Virus record (IMG/VR): IMGVR_UViG_3300036834_000231
Span: 1-64,000 of that record
Source: a virus
DNA: 64,000 nt
Strand: one strand, 5' to 3'
In this document: positions 40,712 through 47,256 of the stretch, piece by piece
Layout of the letters: each line of letters starts with the position of its first letter
Numbering within the stretch: position 1 is the stretch's first letter
Notes under the pieces: model-generated
Databases searched by the model: none
Seen by the model: only the letters and a program-made list of their open reading frames with translations
What the model was told of the DNA's origin: nothing
Translations under genes and position numbers: made by a program

Positions 40712-41265
40712 AGCCGCCGCCTGTCGTCGGGGCGCGCAATCACTTTCAGTCGACGCGCGAGATGGCGGAACTCGCGGTCGGGCGCCTGAAGCTCGAGGAG
40801 CCGTGGGTCTGGGACGACGCCATGCGGGCGCGTTTTCTCGAATGGCTCACCGGGTACTCGAATAGGCTGGTCGATTGGATAGCCGATAACTTTACGACCG
40901 GGGCGCAGCGTGGCATCGAGCAAACCGCCCATCTGCTGCAGAATCCCGATTACTACGAAACTCTCAAGAGGCGGCGCGAGCGGGGCCGCGAACGCATGAA
41001 AGCCGAGCAGGAGAGCCAGGAGCGCGAGCGGGAAGAACGCGCGCAGGGCGGCTACACGGCGGCAGAGATCCAGTCGGAGCGGGAGAGCTTAGAGGAGCAG
41101 ATTCGCTATCATGCCTCCTGCTCTGCCCAATTGCGCGCGCGCCTGGAAGCGCTGCCGACAAATCCCAAGCTCGTGCGGTTTACGGACCTCGCGAAACAAT
41201 CTAAAAACTGGACGGTTTCGGTGAACGGAGTGCGGCACCCGGCCGATCCGAACGATGCCAGCTAA
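40708..41265 (+). CDS. Helical protein with charged coiled coil, unknown function
   Basis: A 185-residue protein. A globular helical N-terminal half (MRARFLEWLTGYSNRLVDWI) is followed by a long Arg/Glu helix (RRRERGRERMKAEQESQERE). Second gene of the pair with 39998; a terminator-like hairpin follows it. Confidence 0.65.
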   Translation: MKPPPVVGARNHFQSTREMAELAVGRLKLEEPWVWDDAMRARFLEWLTGYSNRLVDWIADNFTTGAQRGIEQTAHLLQNPDYYETLKRRRERGRERMKAEQESQEREREERAQGGYTAAEIQSERESLEEQIRYHASCSAQLRARLEALPTNPKLVRFTDLAKQSKNWTVSVNGVRHPADPNDAS

Positions 41266-41271
41266 AAAGGG

Positions 41272-41298
41272 AAACCCGGCTGTTAGGATGCCGGGTTT
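41272..41298 (+). terminator. Terminator-like hairpin
   Basis: AAACCCGGC tgttaggat GCCGGGTTT, nine-base stem, then GTGTG with only a short T run. Directly after the gene ending at 41265. Confidence 0.6.
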
Positions 41299-41352
41299 GT
41301 GTGCTGATCTAAGTGTATTGGGGTAGGTTGATGTACCCAGGGCGATCTTATC

Positions 41353-41565
41353 ATGAATCCGCAGCAGCATCCAGACGAAGATCATGTGTGTTTGATCGTA
41401 AGCCGGGCGCAAATTCCCATGCCGCTCGGCGAGGCGCAGCGGCGCGTTTTAGACGAGAATCTGGAGATCGATTCGGGGGGCCTGGTGTTCTTCTTCCGGG
41501 ATTGCCCGGAGGTGCGCTCGGTGCTTGGCTTGAGCCCGGGCGGCCGGCTGCTGCTCGAGGCTTAA
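41353..41565 (+). CDS. Small protein of unknown function
   Basis: A 70-residue protein (HVCLIVSRAQIPMPLGEAQR, GLVFFFRDCPEV). TATCAT overlaps its ATG. I do not recognise it. Confidence 0.5.
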   Translation: MNPQQHPDEDHVCLIVSRAQIPMPLGEAQRRVLDENLEIDSGGLVFFFRDCPEVRSVLGLSPGGRLLLEA

Positions 41566-41655
41566 AAAGGAACCATCGGCTATTCTGAAGTTTCCGCCTA
41601 ACGCTGGCAGAAGCGCGGTTGCTCGAAGCCTCCTAGGAGCTTCACTAAAGGCAAA

Positions 41656-41676
41656 CCCCGCTATAAGAGAGCGGGG
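41656..41676 (+). other. GC hairpin of microprotein module 1
   Basis: CCCCGCT ataagag AGCGGGG, flanked by pairing GCA/TGC. It ends 35 bases before ATG 41712, close to the spacing in the three other modules. No T tract, so probably not a plain terminator. Confidence 0.55.
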
Positions 41677-41691
41677 CTGCCAATCCGGTGA

Positions 41692-41710
41692 GGCGGAAAG
41701 GAGTTCCGCC
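41692..41710 (+). promoter_or_regulatory. Shine-Dalgarno held in a hairpin loop
   Basis: GGCGGAA AGGAG TTCCGCC: a perfect seven-base stem with exactly AGGAG as its loop, one base before ATG 41712. It could control ribosome access, for instance by an antisense RNA or temperature. Confidence 0.65.
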
Positions 41711-41711
41711 G

Positions 41712-41789
41712 ATGGAACACCTGGTGCTGTTGCTGCTCCTGCTGTTTAGGAGACGCCGGCTCAAGATACGGCTCGAAATCGAGTTGTAG
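41712..41789 (+). CDS. Hydrophobic/basic microprotein 1
   Basis: A 25-residue peptide: MEHLVLLLLLLFRRRR then LKIRLEIEL. A short Leu-rich membrane segment precedes a basic tail, as in type I toxins (Ldr, Fst-like). Related in plan to the peptides at 44716, 46536 and 47109. Toxicity is only a hypothesis. Confidence 0.55.
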   Translation: MEHLVLLLLLLFRRRRLKIRLEIEL

Positions 41790-41872
41790 TTGATGCCGAA
41801 AGGGATTGGCGGGAGCGAACCGCTGATCCCTTCAGCACCGATGATATCAAAAGAGGCCCTTTAAAACAGCAA

Positions 41873-41895
41873 ACCCGCCTTCGCAAGAGGCGGGT
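41873..41895 (-). terminator. Terminator of the minus-strand gene cluster
   Basis: ACCCGCCT tcgcaag AGGCGGGT, an eight-base stem followed on the minus strand by TTTGCTGTTTT. It begins at the stop codon of the gene ending at 41895. Confidence 0.65.
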
Positions 41896-42005
41896 CAGCC
41901 TCCGGTTTCCGCCAGATTTTTGAAATGCTCGGCCAATTTACCAAAGGCATCATCCAGGTTGTCGGCTTCGAATTTACAATCTGCCTTCAAATGAAATGTC
42001 GGCAT
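41895..42005 (-). CDS. Small protein of unknown function
   Basis: A 36-residue protein: MPTFHLKADCKFEADNLDD then AFGKLAEHFKNLAETGG. ATG 42005, inside the end of the previous gene, in another frame. Protein-like composition and a terminator right after the stop support it. Confidence 0.55.
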   Translation of the reverse strand: MPTFHLKADCKFEADNLDDAFGKLAEHFKNLAETGG

Positions 42006-42138
42006 CGGTGCGCTTCTCCACTAGGTTCATCGCGGCCAACTGGCGGCGTTCCTGCGAATCCTTGGGATAGAGAAATTGGGCGAATTCGAGCAAGGTATCC
42101 GCCAAGGCACAGCGGATAAAATCCAACGTATTCTTCAT
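41974..42138 (-). CDS. Small protein of unknown function
   Basis: A 54-residue protein from ATG 42138, coupled to the membrane peptide before it (ATGA). FIRCALADTLLEFAQFLYPK is helical. No family recognised. Confidence 0.5.
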   Translation of the reverse strand: MKNTLDFIRCALADTLLEFAQFLYPKDSQERRQLAAMNLVEKRTDADISFEGRL

Positions 42139-42206
42139 ATGGATCGCAGCACGAAGAGAGCTATTCCCATTATCGCGAGCCACAGGAAGATGAGCAGCAG
42201 AAGCAT
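42135..42206 (-). CDS. 23-residue membrane peptide
   Basis: MLLLLIFLWLAIMGIALF then VLRSI, an almost purely hydrophobic single helix. AAGGAA lies 12 bases before ATG 42206, and the stop overlaps the next ATG. Unlike the four hairpin modules it has no basic tail. Confidence 0.5.
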   Translation of the reverse strand: MLLLLIFLWLAIMGIALFVLRSI

Positions 42207-42247
42207 GCTGACGTCTATTTCCTTCAACGAGCGAAGGAGTCTAGACC

Positions 42248-42595
42248 TCAATGCACGACCTCGCTCGTTAAATTGTCGTCCTTGAGCAAGACCTCGTAGA
42301 TGCGGAGATCCTGCCGGCCGATTTCGAGGTAGCGCACGCAATTGGGATAGAGCTCGGTGGCGCGTACGCTCTCGATCATGCCGTCGAGGACGGCCGAGAC
42401 GCAGCGGGCGGCGGCACCCTGGTTATCGGGGCTGGCGAGGGCTAATTGCAGATTAGAGGCGACGGCGAGCAGGGAGGCGATGTCCATGTCGACCGTGATG
42501 CGCGCGCGCGGATCGCGGCTGGGATCGACCTCTGCGGTGGCTTGCGCGATAATCTCTTCCCACTGCTTGACAACTGCGGGATCAGGAGGTTTCAT
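42248..42595 (-). CDS. Small protein of unknown function
   Basis: A 115-residue helical protein (VVKQWEEIIAQATAEVDPSR, ASLLAVASNLQLALASPDNQ). Its start overlaps the stop region of the next gene by 14 bases. Family unknown. Confidence 0.6.
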   Translation of the reverse strand: MKPPDPAVVKQWEEIIAQATAEVDPSRDPRARITVDMDIASLLAVASNLQLALASPDNQGAAARCVSAVLDGMIESVRATELYPNCVRYLEIGRQDLRIYEVLLKDDNLTSEVVH

Positions 42596-42941
42596 GACTC
42601 CTCCGTTTTACGTAGTCATCGACGACGCTATTCATTTTGCGCCTTCCCTCTTTGAGCACGGTGGCGGCGTCCGCGAGCGACAAGCCGGTATCGGCGGCGA
42701 GGGATTCAACAGTGTTGTCGGCGGTGCGCAGGGCTTCGCGCGAATCGGCATGCGAGAGCGCGCAAGCGAAGCATATGGTCCGGACGGACTCTGGATTGTT
42801 TCGGATCAGTTCGACGGACGATGGAGACATCCACGCATCGCCGTGACAAAGGAAGCAACTGAACCTGGTTTGCGAGGCGATCATATCCGCTTCTGGGATA
42901 TACTTGCCCATGCCCACGATGACGACTACTTCTTGAGGCAT
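42582..42941 (-). CDS. Cys-rich protein, possible metal binder
   Basis: Encodes 119 residues from ATG 42941. FSCFLCHGDAWM and TICFACALSHADSRE give two Cys pairs with His, suggesting one zinc site. The C-terminus is helical (SLADAATVLKEGRRKMNSVV). ATATCAC (42953) lies upstream. Confidence 0.6.
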   Translation of the reverse strand: MPQEVVVIVGMGKYIPEADMIASQTRFSCFLCHGDAWMSPSSVELIRNNPESVRTICFACALSHADSREALRTADNTVESLAADTGLSLADAATVLKEGRRKMNSVVDDYVKRRSHETS

Positions 42942-43027
42942 TTTCAGGAAGGATATCACGGCGCCATCATCGGTGGTATCGCGATGGTATGACCGCGTAA
43001 TATAAAGCGAGTGGCAGGTTTATAAGT

Positions 43028-43249
43028 ATGAACGATTTTGGATGGGCCTTAAGGCAACTCCACAATGGAGCTAAGGTATCGCGCTCGGGCTGGAACGGCA
43101 AAGGCATGTGGCTTCACCTGCAAGTGCCTGACGAGCACAGTAAGATGACCTTGCCCTACATTTACATGTTTACAGCCCAAGGCGATCTGGTGCCATGGCT
43201 CGCTAGTCAAACCGACGTATTGGCATTTGATTGGGCGTCCGCTGAATGA
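43028..43249 (+). CDS. Tad2-like anti-Thoeris protein (DUF2829)
   Basis: A 73-residue protein that fits DUF2829: FGWALRQLHNGAKVSRSGWN, GKGMWLHLQVP, PYIYMFTAQGDLVPWLASQT, DVLAFDW. Tad2 proteins sequester the signalling nucleotide of Thoeris and so block that defence. A weak dyad variant (42976-42990) lies upstream. Overlaps the next gene by four bases. Confidence 0.85.
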   Translation: MNDFGWALRQLHNGAKVSRSGWNGKGMWLHLQVPDEHSKMTLPYIYMFTAQGDLVPWLASQTDVLAFDWASAE

Positions 43250-43746
43250 ATCAGATCGTCGGCAAGCAAGCGAACGGGCGGGATTACGTGGCGCTGGTGC
43301 TCGAACCGGGCAATCTGCACCGGCTGCAGAAGAAGCAGCCTATCACGGTGCGCATCGAGGATTTGTTCCCGGCCGGCATCCCGCGCAAATTGACTGTGCT
43401 GATTTCGTTCAGCGCGACGCCGCAGGCCGATGCGAAGAGGCTGCGCGAGACAGCCGAAGTGACGTTCGACGAGCGCACGCCCGTCAGCGAGAAGAAGAGA
43501 CCGCATTGTCCAGAGTGCCGCTCGACGGTCGAGACGCTTGGCGTCTGGCGCAACGATTCGCCGCTGTGGCTGGTGTTTTGCCCGGTTTGCGGTTGCACAC
43601 TCGGCATCGTACCGAAAGAGAAGGAGCCGGCCTGGAAAGCGGAACTCAGCAAAGCAGAGCCCGTGCGCAGTGATGAATCAAAAGAAGTGCTTGACGAAGT
43701 AGTCGATCCACCACACGCACAGCGCGACGAGCAAAATCATAAGTAG
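43246..43746 (+). CDS. Zinc-ribbon protein of unknown function
   Basis: A 166-residue protein. The N-terminal 90 residues are beta-rich, then a ribbon: PHCPECRSTVETLGVWRND, VFCPVCGCTLGIV. The C-terminus is charged. Coupled to the Tad2-like gene, so perhaps an accessory anti-defence protein; this is only guilt by association. Confidence 0.65.
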   Translation: MNQIVGKQANGRDYVALVLEPGNLHRLQKKQPITVRIEDLFPAGIPRKLTVLISFSATPQADAKRLRETAEVTFDERTPVSEKKRPHCPECRSTVETLGVWRNDSPLWLVFCPVCGCTLGIVPKEKEPAWKAELSKAEPVRSDESKEVLDEVVDPPHAQRDEQNHK

Positions 43747-43785
43747 AGCAAAGAGCAGTATGTGAGCAACGTCATTCGAGAGCAT
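43678..43785 (-). CDS. Possible 35-residue membrane peptide
   Basis: Minus frame MLSNDVAHILLFALLMILL then VALCVWWIDYFVKHFF, a strong membrane helix. It overlaps the 3' end of the plus gene. No ribosome site seen; the hydrophobic pattern is its main support. Confidence 0.35.
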   Translation of the reverse strand: MLSNDVAHILLFALLMILLVALCVWWIDYFVKHFF

Positions 43786-43828
43786 CGAGACGCTCACGTG
43801 TTCGCTTGGCCGATTCGGAATGCGCAGC

Positions 43829-44041
43829 TCATGAGGATATCAGGCCCTTGGCTTTAGCTTCCGGGTAATCGACCCAGCGCCAACCGAGAAAGCAGCGCAC
43901 AAAGGCGCGGTGAATCCACCAGGGCCGCTTGGCCGCCACTACGTAAAAGTCGGGGAACAGCACGAACACGCCGGCCTGTGGCGGCGGCGTAAAAGGGCGG
44001 CACGCGGTCTTTCCAGATTCGTCTGGTTCGATGCGGGGCAT
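43829..44041 (-). CDS. Small protein of unknown function
   Basis: A 70-residue protein (FVLFPDFYVVAAKRPWWIHR, FLGWRWVDYPEAKAKGL). It diverges from the gene at 44080 with a perfect dyad between. Unknown family. Confidence 0.55.
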   Translation of the reverse strand: MPRIEPDESGKTACRPFTPPPQAGVFVLFPDFYVVAAKRPWWIHRAFVRCFLGWRWVDYPEAKAKGLISS

Positions 44042-44053
44042 GAGAGGAAAAGC

Positions 44054-44081
44054 ATATCACGCCTTGATATCCTAGCGATAT
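44054..44081. promoter_or_regulatory. Perfect start-phased dyad plus an adjacent half-site
   Basis: 44067-44081 ATATC ctagc GATAT, perfect, with the ATG of the plus gene at +13 (44080). TTGATATCCT is an extended -10 six bases before the ATG. A further ATATCAC (44054) may serve the divergent minus gene. Confidence 0.75.
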
Positions 44082-44406
44082 GTCTGTCGACAACTTCCAA
44101 GAGATCGCCCAGGAGATCGTCAACAAGGCCCAGCGGGCGGTGGACGATGTGATCGATCGACAGGGAAAAGCCGCCAAGGGCGCCTGGAAAGTGCAAGCCG
44201 GCGTGGTGCCGGGGAGTCGAATCGCAGAATACGATCGGGTATGGTTCTACACAGTCGAAGACTACGATCGGGACGGCGAGCACGCGAACGATCCGAAGTA
44301 CCTCACCAAATACAACGAGCTTCAGTGGGAAGCCATGCGCTACTACTTGCAGATCTCCGATCCACGGGTGAACAACTGGGCGGATCTGCAGTTCATCTGG
44401 TATTAG
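44080..44406 (+). CDS. Small protein of unknown function
   Basis: A 108-residue protein, apparently read from a leaderless mRNA since its ATG overlaps the dyad. N-terminal helix (FQEIAQEIVNKAQRAVDDVI), then an aromatic alpha/beta part (VWFYTVEDYDRDGEH). Family unknown. Confidence 0.7.
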   Translation: MSVDNFQEIAQEIVNKAQRAVDDVIDRQGKAAKGAWKVQAGVVPGSRIAEYDRVWFYTVEDYDRDGEHANDPKYLTKYNELQWEAMRYYLQISDPRVNNWADLQFIWY

Positions 44407-44487
44407 CCCCCAAACTTTCTTGATAGAGTGAATGGGTCAGGACTGCGATAACCTTCACGTCATAACTCTTCGTCTTTTGGTAATACA

Positions 44488-44525
44488 CAAGCCCGGCTCT
44501 TCCTCGGAGCCGGGTTTGTTTTTTT
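44488..44525 (+). terminator. Rho-independent terminator
   Basis: A 12-bp stem, CAAGCCCGGCTC paired with GAGCCGGGTTTG (one G-T pair), then seven T residues at 44519-44525. It ends the transcript from 44080. Confidence 0.85.
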
Positions 44526-44556
44526 GGGGCAACGCCATTTTCACACGCCAAGGCGC

Positions 44557-44594
44557 TTGCATTATTCAATCTAGTTTGATATCATACAAGTATG
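44557..44594 (+). promoter_or_regulatory. Sigma-70-like promoter with leaderless start
   Basis: TTGCAT (44557-44562), 17 bases, TATCAT (44580-44585), then ATG 44592 where transcription should begin. The -10 lies in a dyad variant, ATATC ataca AGTAT (44579-44593). This is the one site where a matching -35 is obvious. Confidence 0.65.
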
Positions 44595-44864
44595 GCGGGA
44601 AGCGGTTGGAACGAAGGATGGGCAATCGGCAACGATGCACCTAGGGCGTCGAGTCGATTGGCCGGAGTTACGAGCTCCGGCCTTTCAATCCTACTCGCCG
44701 TAGGAGGTGATCTGTATGCACCTCGTGCTGAAGGTGGTCTTGATTTTTGGGACCATAGTGCTGAAGTTGCGGTGGAAACGCCGTTAATCCAGGCACAGGA
44801 GGCGGCGGCCCACCCGTCGCCTTCCTTCTTCAGTATACCGCCAATTCAAACTAGTTCGATATGA
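44592..44864 (+). CDS. Possible leaderless ORF around microprotein 2
   Basis: A 90-codon frame from the phased ATG (MAGSGWNEGWAIGNDAPRAS). It runs over the hairpin and the microprotein gene in another frame, so it may be only a leader ORF. Sequence gives no domain. Confidence 0.3.
   Translation: MAGSGWNEGWAIGNDAPRASSRLAGVTSSGLSILLAVGGDLYAPRAEGGLDFWDHSAEVAVETPLIQAQEAAAHPSPSFFSIPPIQTSSI
44660..44682 (+). other. GC hairpin of microprotein module 2
   Basis: GGCCGGAG ttacgag CTCCGGCC, perfect eight-base stem, ending 33 bases before ATG 44716. Confidence 0.6.
44716..44787 (+). CDS. Hydrophobic/basic microprotein 2
   Basis: A 23-residue peptide: MHLVLKVVLIFGTIVLKL then RWKRR. TAGGAGGTGATC (44701-44712) is an almost full complement of the 16S rRNA tail, so translation should be very strong. 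Aligns loosely with modules 3 and 4 (hydrophobic, F-x-G, LK, basic end). Confidence 0.6.
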   Translation: MHLVLKVVLIFGTIVLKLRWKRR

Positions 44865-45067
44865 CAGACTACAAGGCGAGTTGGGATCTAGCCTCAATCC
44901 CAGACCAGGAGTTTTTTTCGGAACTTGGCCGCCGCAATGCTGCGAAGCGGAGCAAGCCGCTGGGCGGCGCCCGGCCCGGGGCTGGCCGCAAGGCAACTAT
45001 GGCGCCGTGTCCGCGCTGCGGTCAATTGGTGACGGCCACGCAAGCGCGCCGCGGTCACGGTTGCTGA
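44861..45067 (+). CDS. Small zinc-knuckle protein with GARPGAGRK motif
   Basis: A 68-residue protein. Its ATG lies in GATATG, a lone right half of the dyad. GGARPGAGRKATMAPCPRCG then ATQARRGHGC gives a CxxC...HxC site. A related double version is encoded at 51384. Likely DNA or RNA contact; function unknown. Confidence 0.65.
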   Translation: MTDYKASWDLASIPDQEFFSELGRRNAAKRSKPLGGARPGAGRKATMAPCPRCGQLVTATQARRGHGC

Positions 45068-45240
45068 GCCTCCAGAACGCCTTTACGCCGCAAACTCTCT
45101 TCGATCTCGTCTAAATCCAGACCCTCGAAGCCAGGATCAAAATTATCTTCGCACTCTGAGTCGGCAACGCAGGAGCGTAGGTATTGGAGCTCGTCACGAG
45201 TCAGAGTTACGGTGATCTCTTGCGTTTCTTCGGGGCTCAT
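45055..45240 (-). CDS. Small acidic protein
   Basis: A 61-residue protein from ATG 45240 (ITVTLTRDELQYLRSCVADS, LDLDEIEESLRRKGVLEAQ). Four-base overlap with the gene before it. Unknown family. Confidence 0.6.
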   Translation of the reverse strand: MSPEETQEITVTLTRDELQYLRSCVADSECEDNFDPGFEGLDLDEIEESLRRKGVLEAQQP

Positions 45241-45587
45241 GCAGTTCTTTCGGGGCCGAACTCGAACGCATGGTGCTCCGAGCCGTCCGGGAAGATGACC
45301 ACGATCGGCGATAGACGAAACAAGCCATAGCCCGCGTAATCGCAAGGTTGGCGCTTGGCGCCCGTCGGGTTCTCGCCGAAGGCCTTCGGCGAGTCAGGCA
45401 GATAGCGGCTGAGGCATTCGCACGTGGCGCTGTCCGGGGTCGCGCCCTGATCTTTGAATTGCCGGAAGTCCTCGATCGAGGCGACGTGGCCGCAGACGGG
45501 GCATCCAAAACGCCAGCAGAAAATGTCAGGTCCGAAGCGCCGCGTGCCCTCGTCGAGCCACTCCTGATGGGTCATTCGAGCGGGCAT
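45237..45587 (-). CDS. Conserved phage zinc-binding protein
   Basis: A 116-residue protein, start ATG 45587 in a GATATG context; ATG 45575 is also possible. MTHQEWLDEGTRRFGPDIFC, WRFGCPVCGHVASIEDFRQF, CDYAGYGLF: a pattern common in phages, with one CxxC zinc knuckle. Function unknown. Confidence 0.7.
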   Translation of the reverse strand: MPARMTHQEWLDEGTRRFGPDIFCWRFGCPVCGHVASIEDFRQFKDQGATPDSATCECLSRYLPDSPKAFGENPTGAKRQPCDYAGYGLFRLSPIVVIFPDGSEHHAFEFGPERTA

Positions 45588-45775
45588 ATCGCGCTGACCT
45601 CCTCGATGAAGCGGATCGCCCATTCGAGCGCAGATTGCTCAGACTTGTCAAAGTCGGGGTCGCCGCGGTGCGTGGCAATGCGATGAGTGAGCCAGTCACA
45701 CCGCCGGCGCAGCCGGTCGAGGCGGTCCAATTCCTTGGGCGTCAACGTGGTACGGATCGCGAGAGGTTTACTCAC
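45572..45775 (-). CDS. Small helical protein
   Basis: A 67-residue protein, TTLTPKELDRLDRLRRRCDW then LEWAIRFIEEVSAI. Overlaps the next gene by 16 bases. Unknown function. Confidence 0.6.
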   Translation of the reverse strand: MSKPLAIRTTLTPKELDRLDRLRRRCDWLTHRIATHRGDPDFDKSEQSALEWAIRFIEEVSAICPLE

Positions 45776-45868
45776 GATGACTTCTTCCGCAGGGAATTGC
45801 GAAAGGAAAATGGTATCACGGTAACCATCATGTTAAAGAGTCTCAGCTTTCTTAAGCTGCTGAGCAAG

Positions 45869-46039
45869 CTACGGTTTGTGCAACAGGCTCTCGCACTGCC
45901 GGGCCTCGGGCACTTTCTCTGCGATCTGTTCGCATAGCCCTTGCAGAAAACCGTGCAGCCACATGAGCTGCTCTTTGTCCTGCTCGCCGGCCACTTCATC
46001 TTGCAGGCCGTGCGCGAACTTGACGATCAAGTCGTTCAT
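45869..46039 (-). CDS. Small helical protein
   Basis: A 56-residue protein from ATG 46039: NDLIVKFAHGLQDEVAGEQD, KEQLMWLHGFLQGLCEQIAE. Good protein composition. The plus-strand frame on the same bases looks like a shadow. Confidence 0.6.
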   Translation of the reverse strand: MNDLIVKFAHGLQDEVAGEQDKEQLMWLHGFLQGLCEQIAEKVPEARQCESLLHKP

Positions 46040-46162
46040 GATTCGAAGACCGGAGAGCCCGTCTAGAGCCCTCCGGCGCTCCGCATATTTGCGAAGTTTC
46101 TGAGAACTCCTCTCAGTCTACCCGAAAGCCCGGTGGCCCAGAGCAGTTGTCGCCTTGCGCTT

Positions 46163-46333
46163 TCATGGTCGGCGCTGCAGAATGGCGCGCTCCATGGGCG
46201 AGTGCTTGGCGCAGGCCCAGTACCTGGTCGTTCGAATGAGGAACGCGCAGGTTCCCGGCTGGCCGGGACGGCAAACCGCCGCCACGTGTTCTTCCGTCAC
46301 CGGCGCCGGGTCGTCGCGTTCGGGAATCAGCAC
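46163..46333 (-). CDS. Small Cys-containing protein
   Basis: A 56-residue protein from GTG 46333: LIPERDDPAPVTEEHVAAVC, RPGQPGTCAFLIRTTRYWAC. The start lies 12 bases after a conserved leader word (CTGCCATGGCATCATG). Unknown function. Confidence 0.5.
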   Translation of the reverse strand: MLIPERDDPAPVTEEHVAAVCRPGQPGTCAFLIRTTRYWACAKHSPMERAILQRRP

Positions 46334-46475
46334 CTGCCCATGATGCCATGGCAGTTGTCCACTTTTTTTCGGGATACTAGGGCCCTTGCCGCTCTGCTGC
46401 TTAGGAGACGACAGAGCAAGGAATTTTAAGCACAGGATGCGTCCTTATGCTACAGTCCCGATTGACAGAAGGGAA

Positions 46476-46499
46476 AAGCCGGGAGTAAGGTCCCGGCTT
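46476..46499 (+). other. GC hairpin of microprotein module 3
   Basis: AAGCCGGGA gtaagg TCCCGGCTT, nine-base stem, ending 36 bases before the TTG at 46536. The same sequence type precedes module 4. Confidence 0.6.
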
Positions 46500-46535
46500 C
46501 TCCGATACCACTTCCAGCTAAGGAGGTGATCGTAC

Positions 46536-46613
46536 TTGGTCATCAGACTCAGACTGGCCCTATTTTTGGTAGGGTCGCTAAAATTCTACCTCTCCCTGCA
46601 AAGGGCGCGGTAG
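46536..46613 (+). CDS. Hydrophobic/basic microprotein 3
   Basis: A 25-residue peptide: MVIRLRLALFLVGSLKF then YLSLQRAR, from TTG 46536. TAAGGAGGTGATC (46519-46531) pairs with 13 bases of the 16S tail. Differences from module 4 are mostly third-position or conservative (V/I, L/I, K/E, Q/R), a sign of selection on the peptide. Confidence 0.65.
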   Translation: MVIRLRLALFLVGSLKFYLSLQRAR

Positions 46614-46653
46614 CGACCTCAGTTTACGACAGCAGCAAGCGCGCGAGAAAGCC

Positions 46654-46872
46654 ATGAAACGCCACGATCTGCCAGCCGAGTATTTCCCGTTCACGATCGA
46701 AGCCATCAACCCGGCGACCGGCCAGGTGGTTTGGTTCCGGCGCGTGGACAAACCGGATGGAGTTCTTAAGCTCGAGATTCCGCCGCTCGCGCGCCAGCTC
46801 GGGCATCCGGTTTCGATCCGCTTGGTCTTTGCTGACGGCTCAGTCGAAGAAGGCGGCGAGCTCTTAACATAG
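46654..46872 (+). CDS. Small beta-rich protein, unknown function
   Basis: A 72-residue protein: PFTIEAINPATGQVVWFRRV, KLEIPPLARQLGHPVSIRLV. It may be co-transcribed with microprotein 3, which ends 40 bases upstream. Confidence 0.6.
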   Translation: MKRHDLPAEYFPFTIEAINPATGQVVWFRRVDKPDGVLKLEIPPLARQLGHPVSIRLVFADGSVEEGGELLT

Positions 46873-47052
46873 GCCCAAGTCTTGCCACGGCAGTTGTCCG
46901 CCTTCCCCGGACGACTGGTTTCGCATTCTGGGAACTGCTAGTGCTGCTAGCTCTTCGAGCATAGCAAGCGTTTACAATGGAAATTCCTAGGCCGAAAGGT
47001 TGGAGAGGCGAGCGTTCTTTTGTCGGCTATTCAGTTCGGCCGAGAAGGGAAA

Positions 47053-47073
47053 AGCCGGGATAGCGTCCCGGCT
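47053..47073 (+). other. GC hairpin of microprotein module 4
   Basis: AGCCGGGA tagcg TCCCGGCT, eight-base stem, ending 35 bases before the TTG at 47109. Confidence 0.6.
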
Positions 47074-47108
47074 CTCCAATACCACTTCCGGTTAGGGAGG
47101 TGATCGTT

Positions 47109-47186
47109 TTGATCATCCGAATACGGCTGGCCCTATTCCTAATAGGGTCACTGGAGTTCTATCTCTCCCTGCGAAGGGCTAGATAA
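47109..47186 (+). CDS. Hydrophobic/basic microprotein 4
   Basis: A 25-residue peptide: MIIRIRLALFLIGSLEF then YLSLRRAR, from TTG 47109 after TAGGGAGGTGATC. A near copy of module 3 with hairpin and flanks, about 570 bases away. Confidence 0.65.
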   Translation: MIIRIRLALFLIGSLEFYLSLRRAR

Positions 47187-47256
47187 ATTCCGGTTGGGTC
47201 GTCAGCCTCGCACGCTGGCGGCCCACCGTATTCAGTTTACGACAACAGCAGGCCGC

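Noticed and set aside
41843-41848. Single GATATC words without arms (also 38543, 39845, 43836)
   Set aside because: Lone six-base words with no matching second arm are expected by chance at this frequency, so they are not counted as dyads.
45830-45937. 35-codon plus ORF
   Set aside because: Lies opposite a better minus-strand gene (45869-46039) and has no ribosome site of its own.
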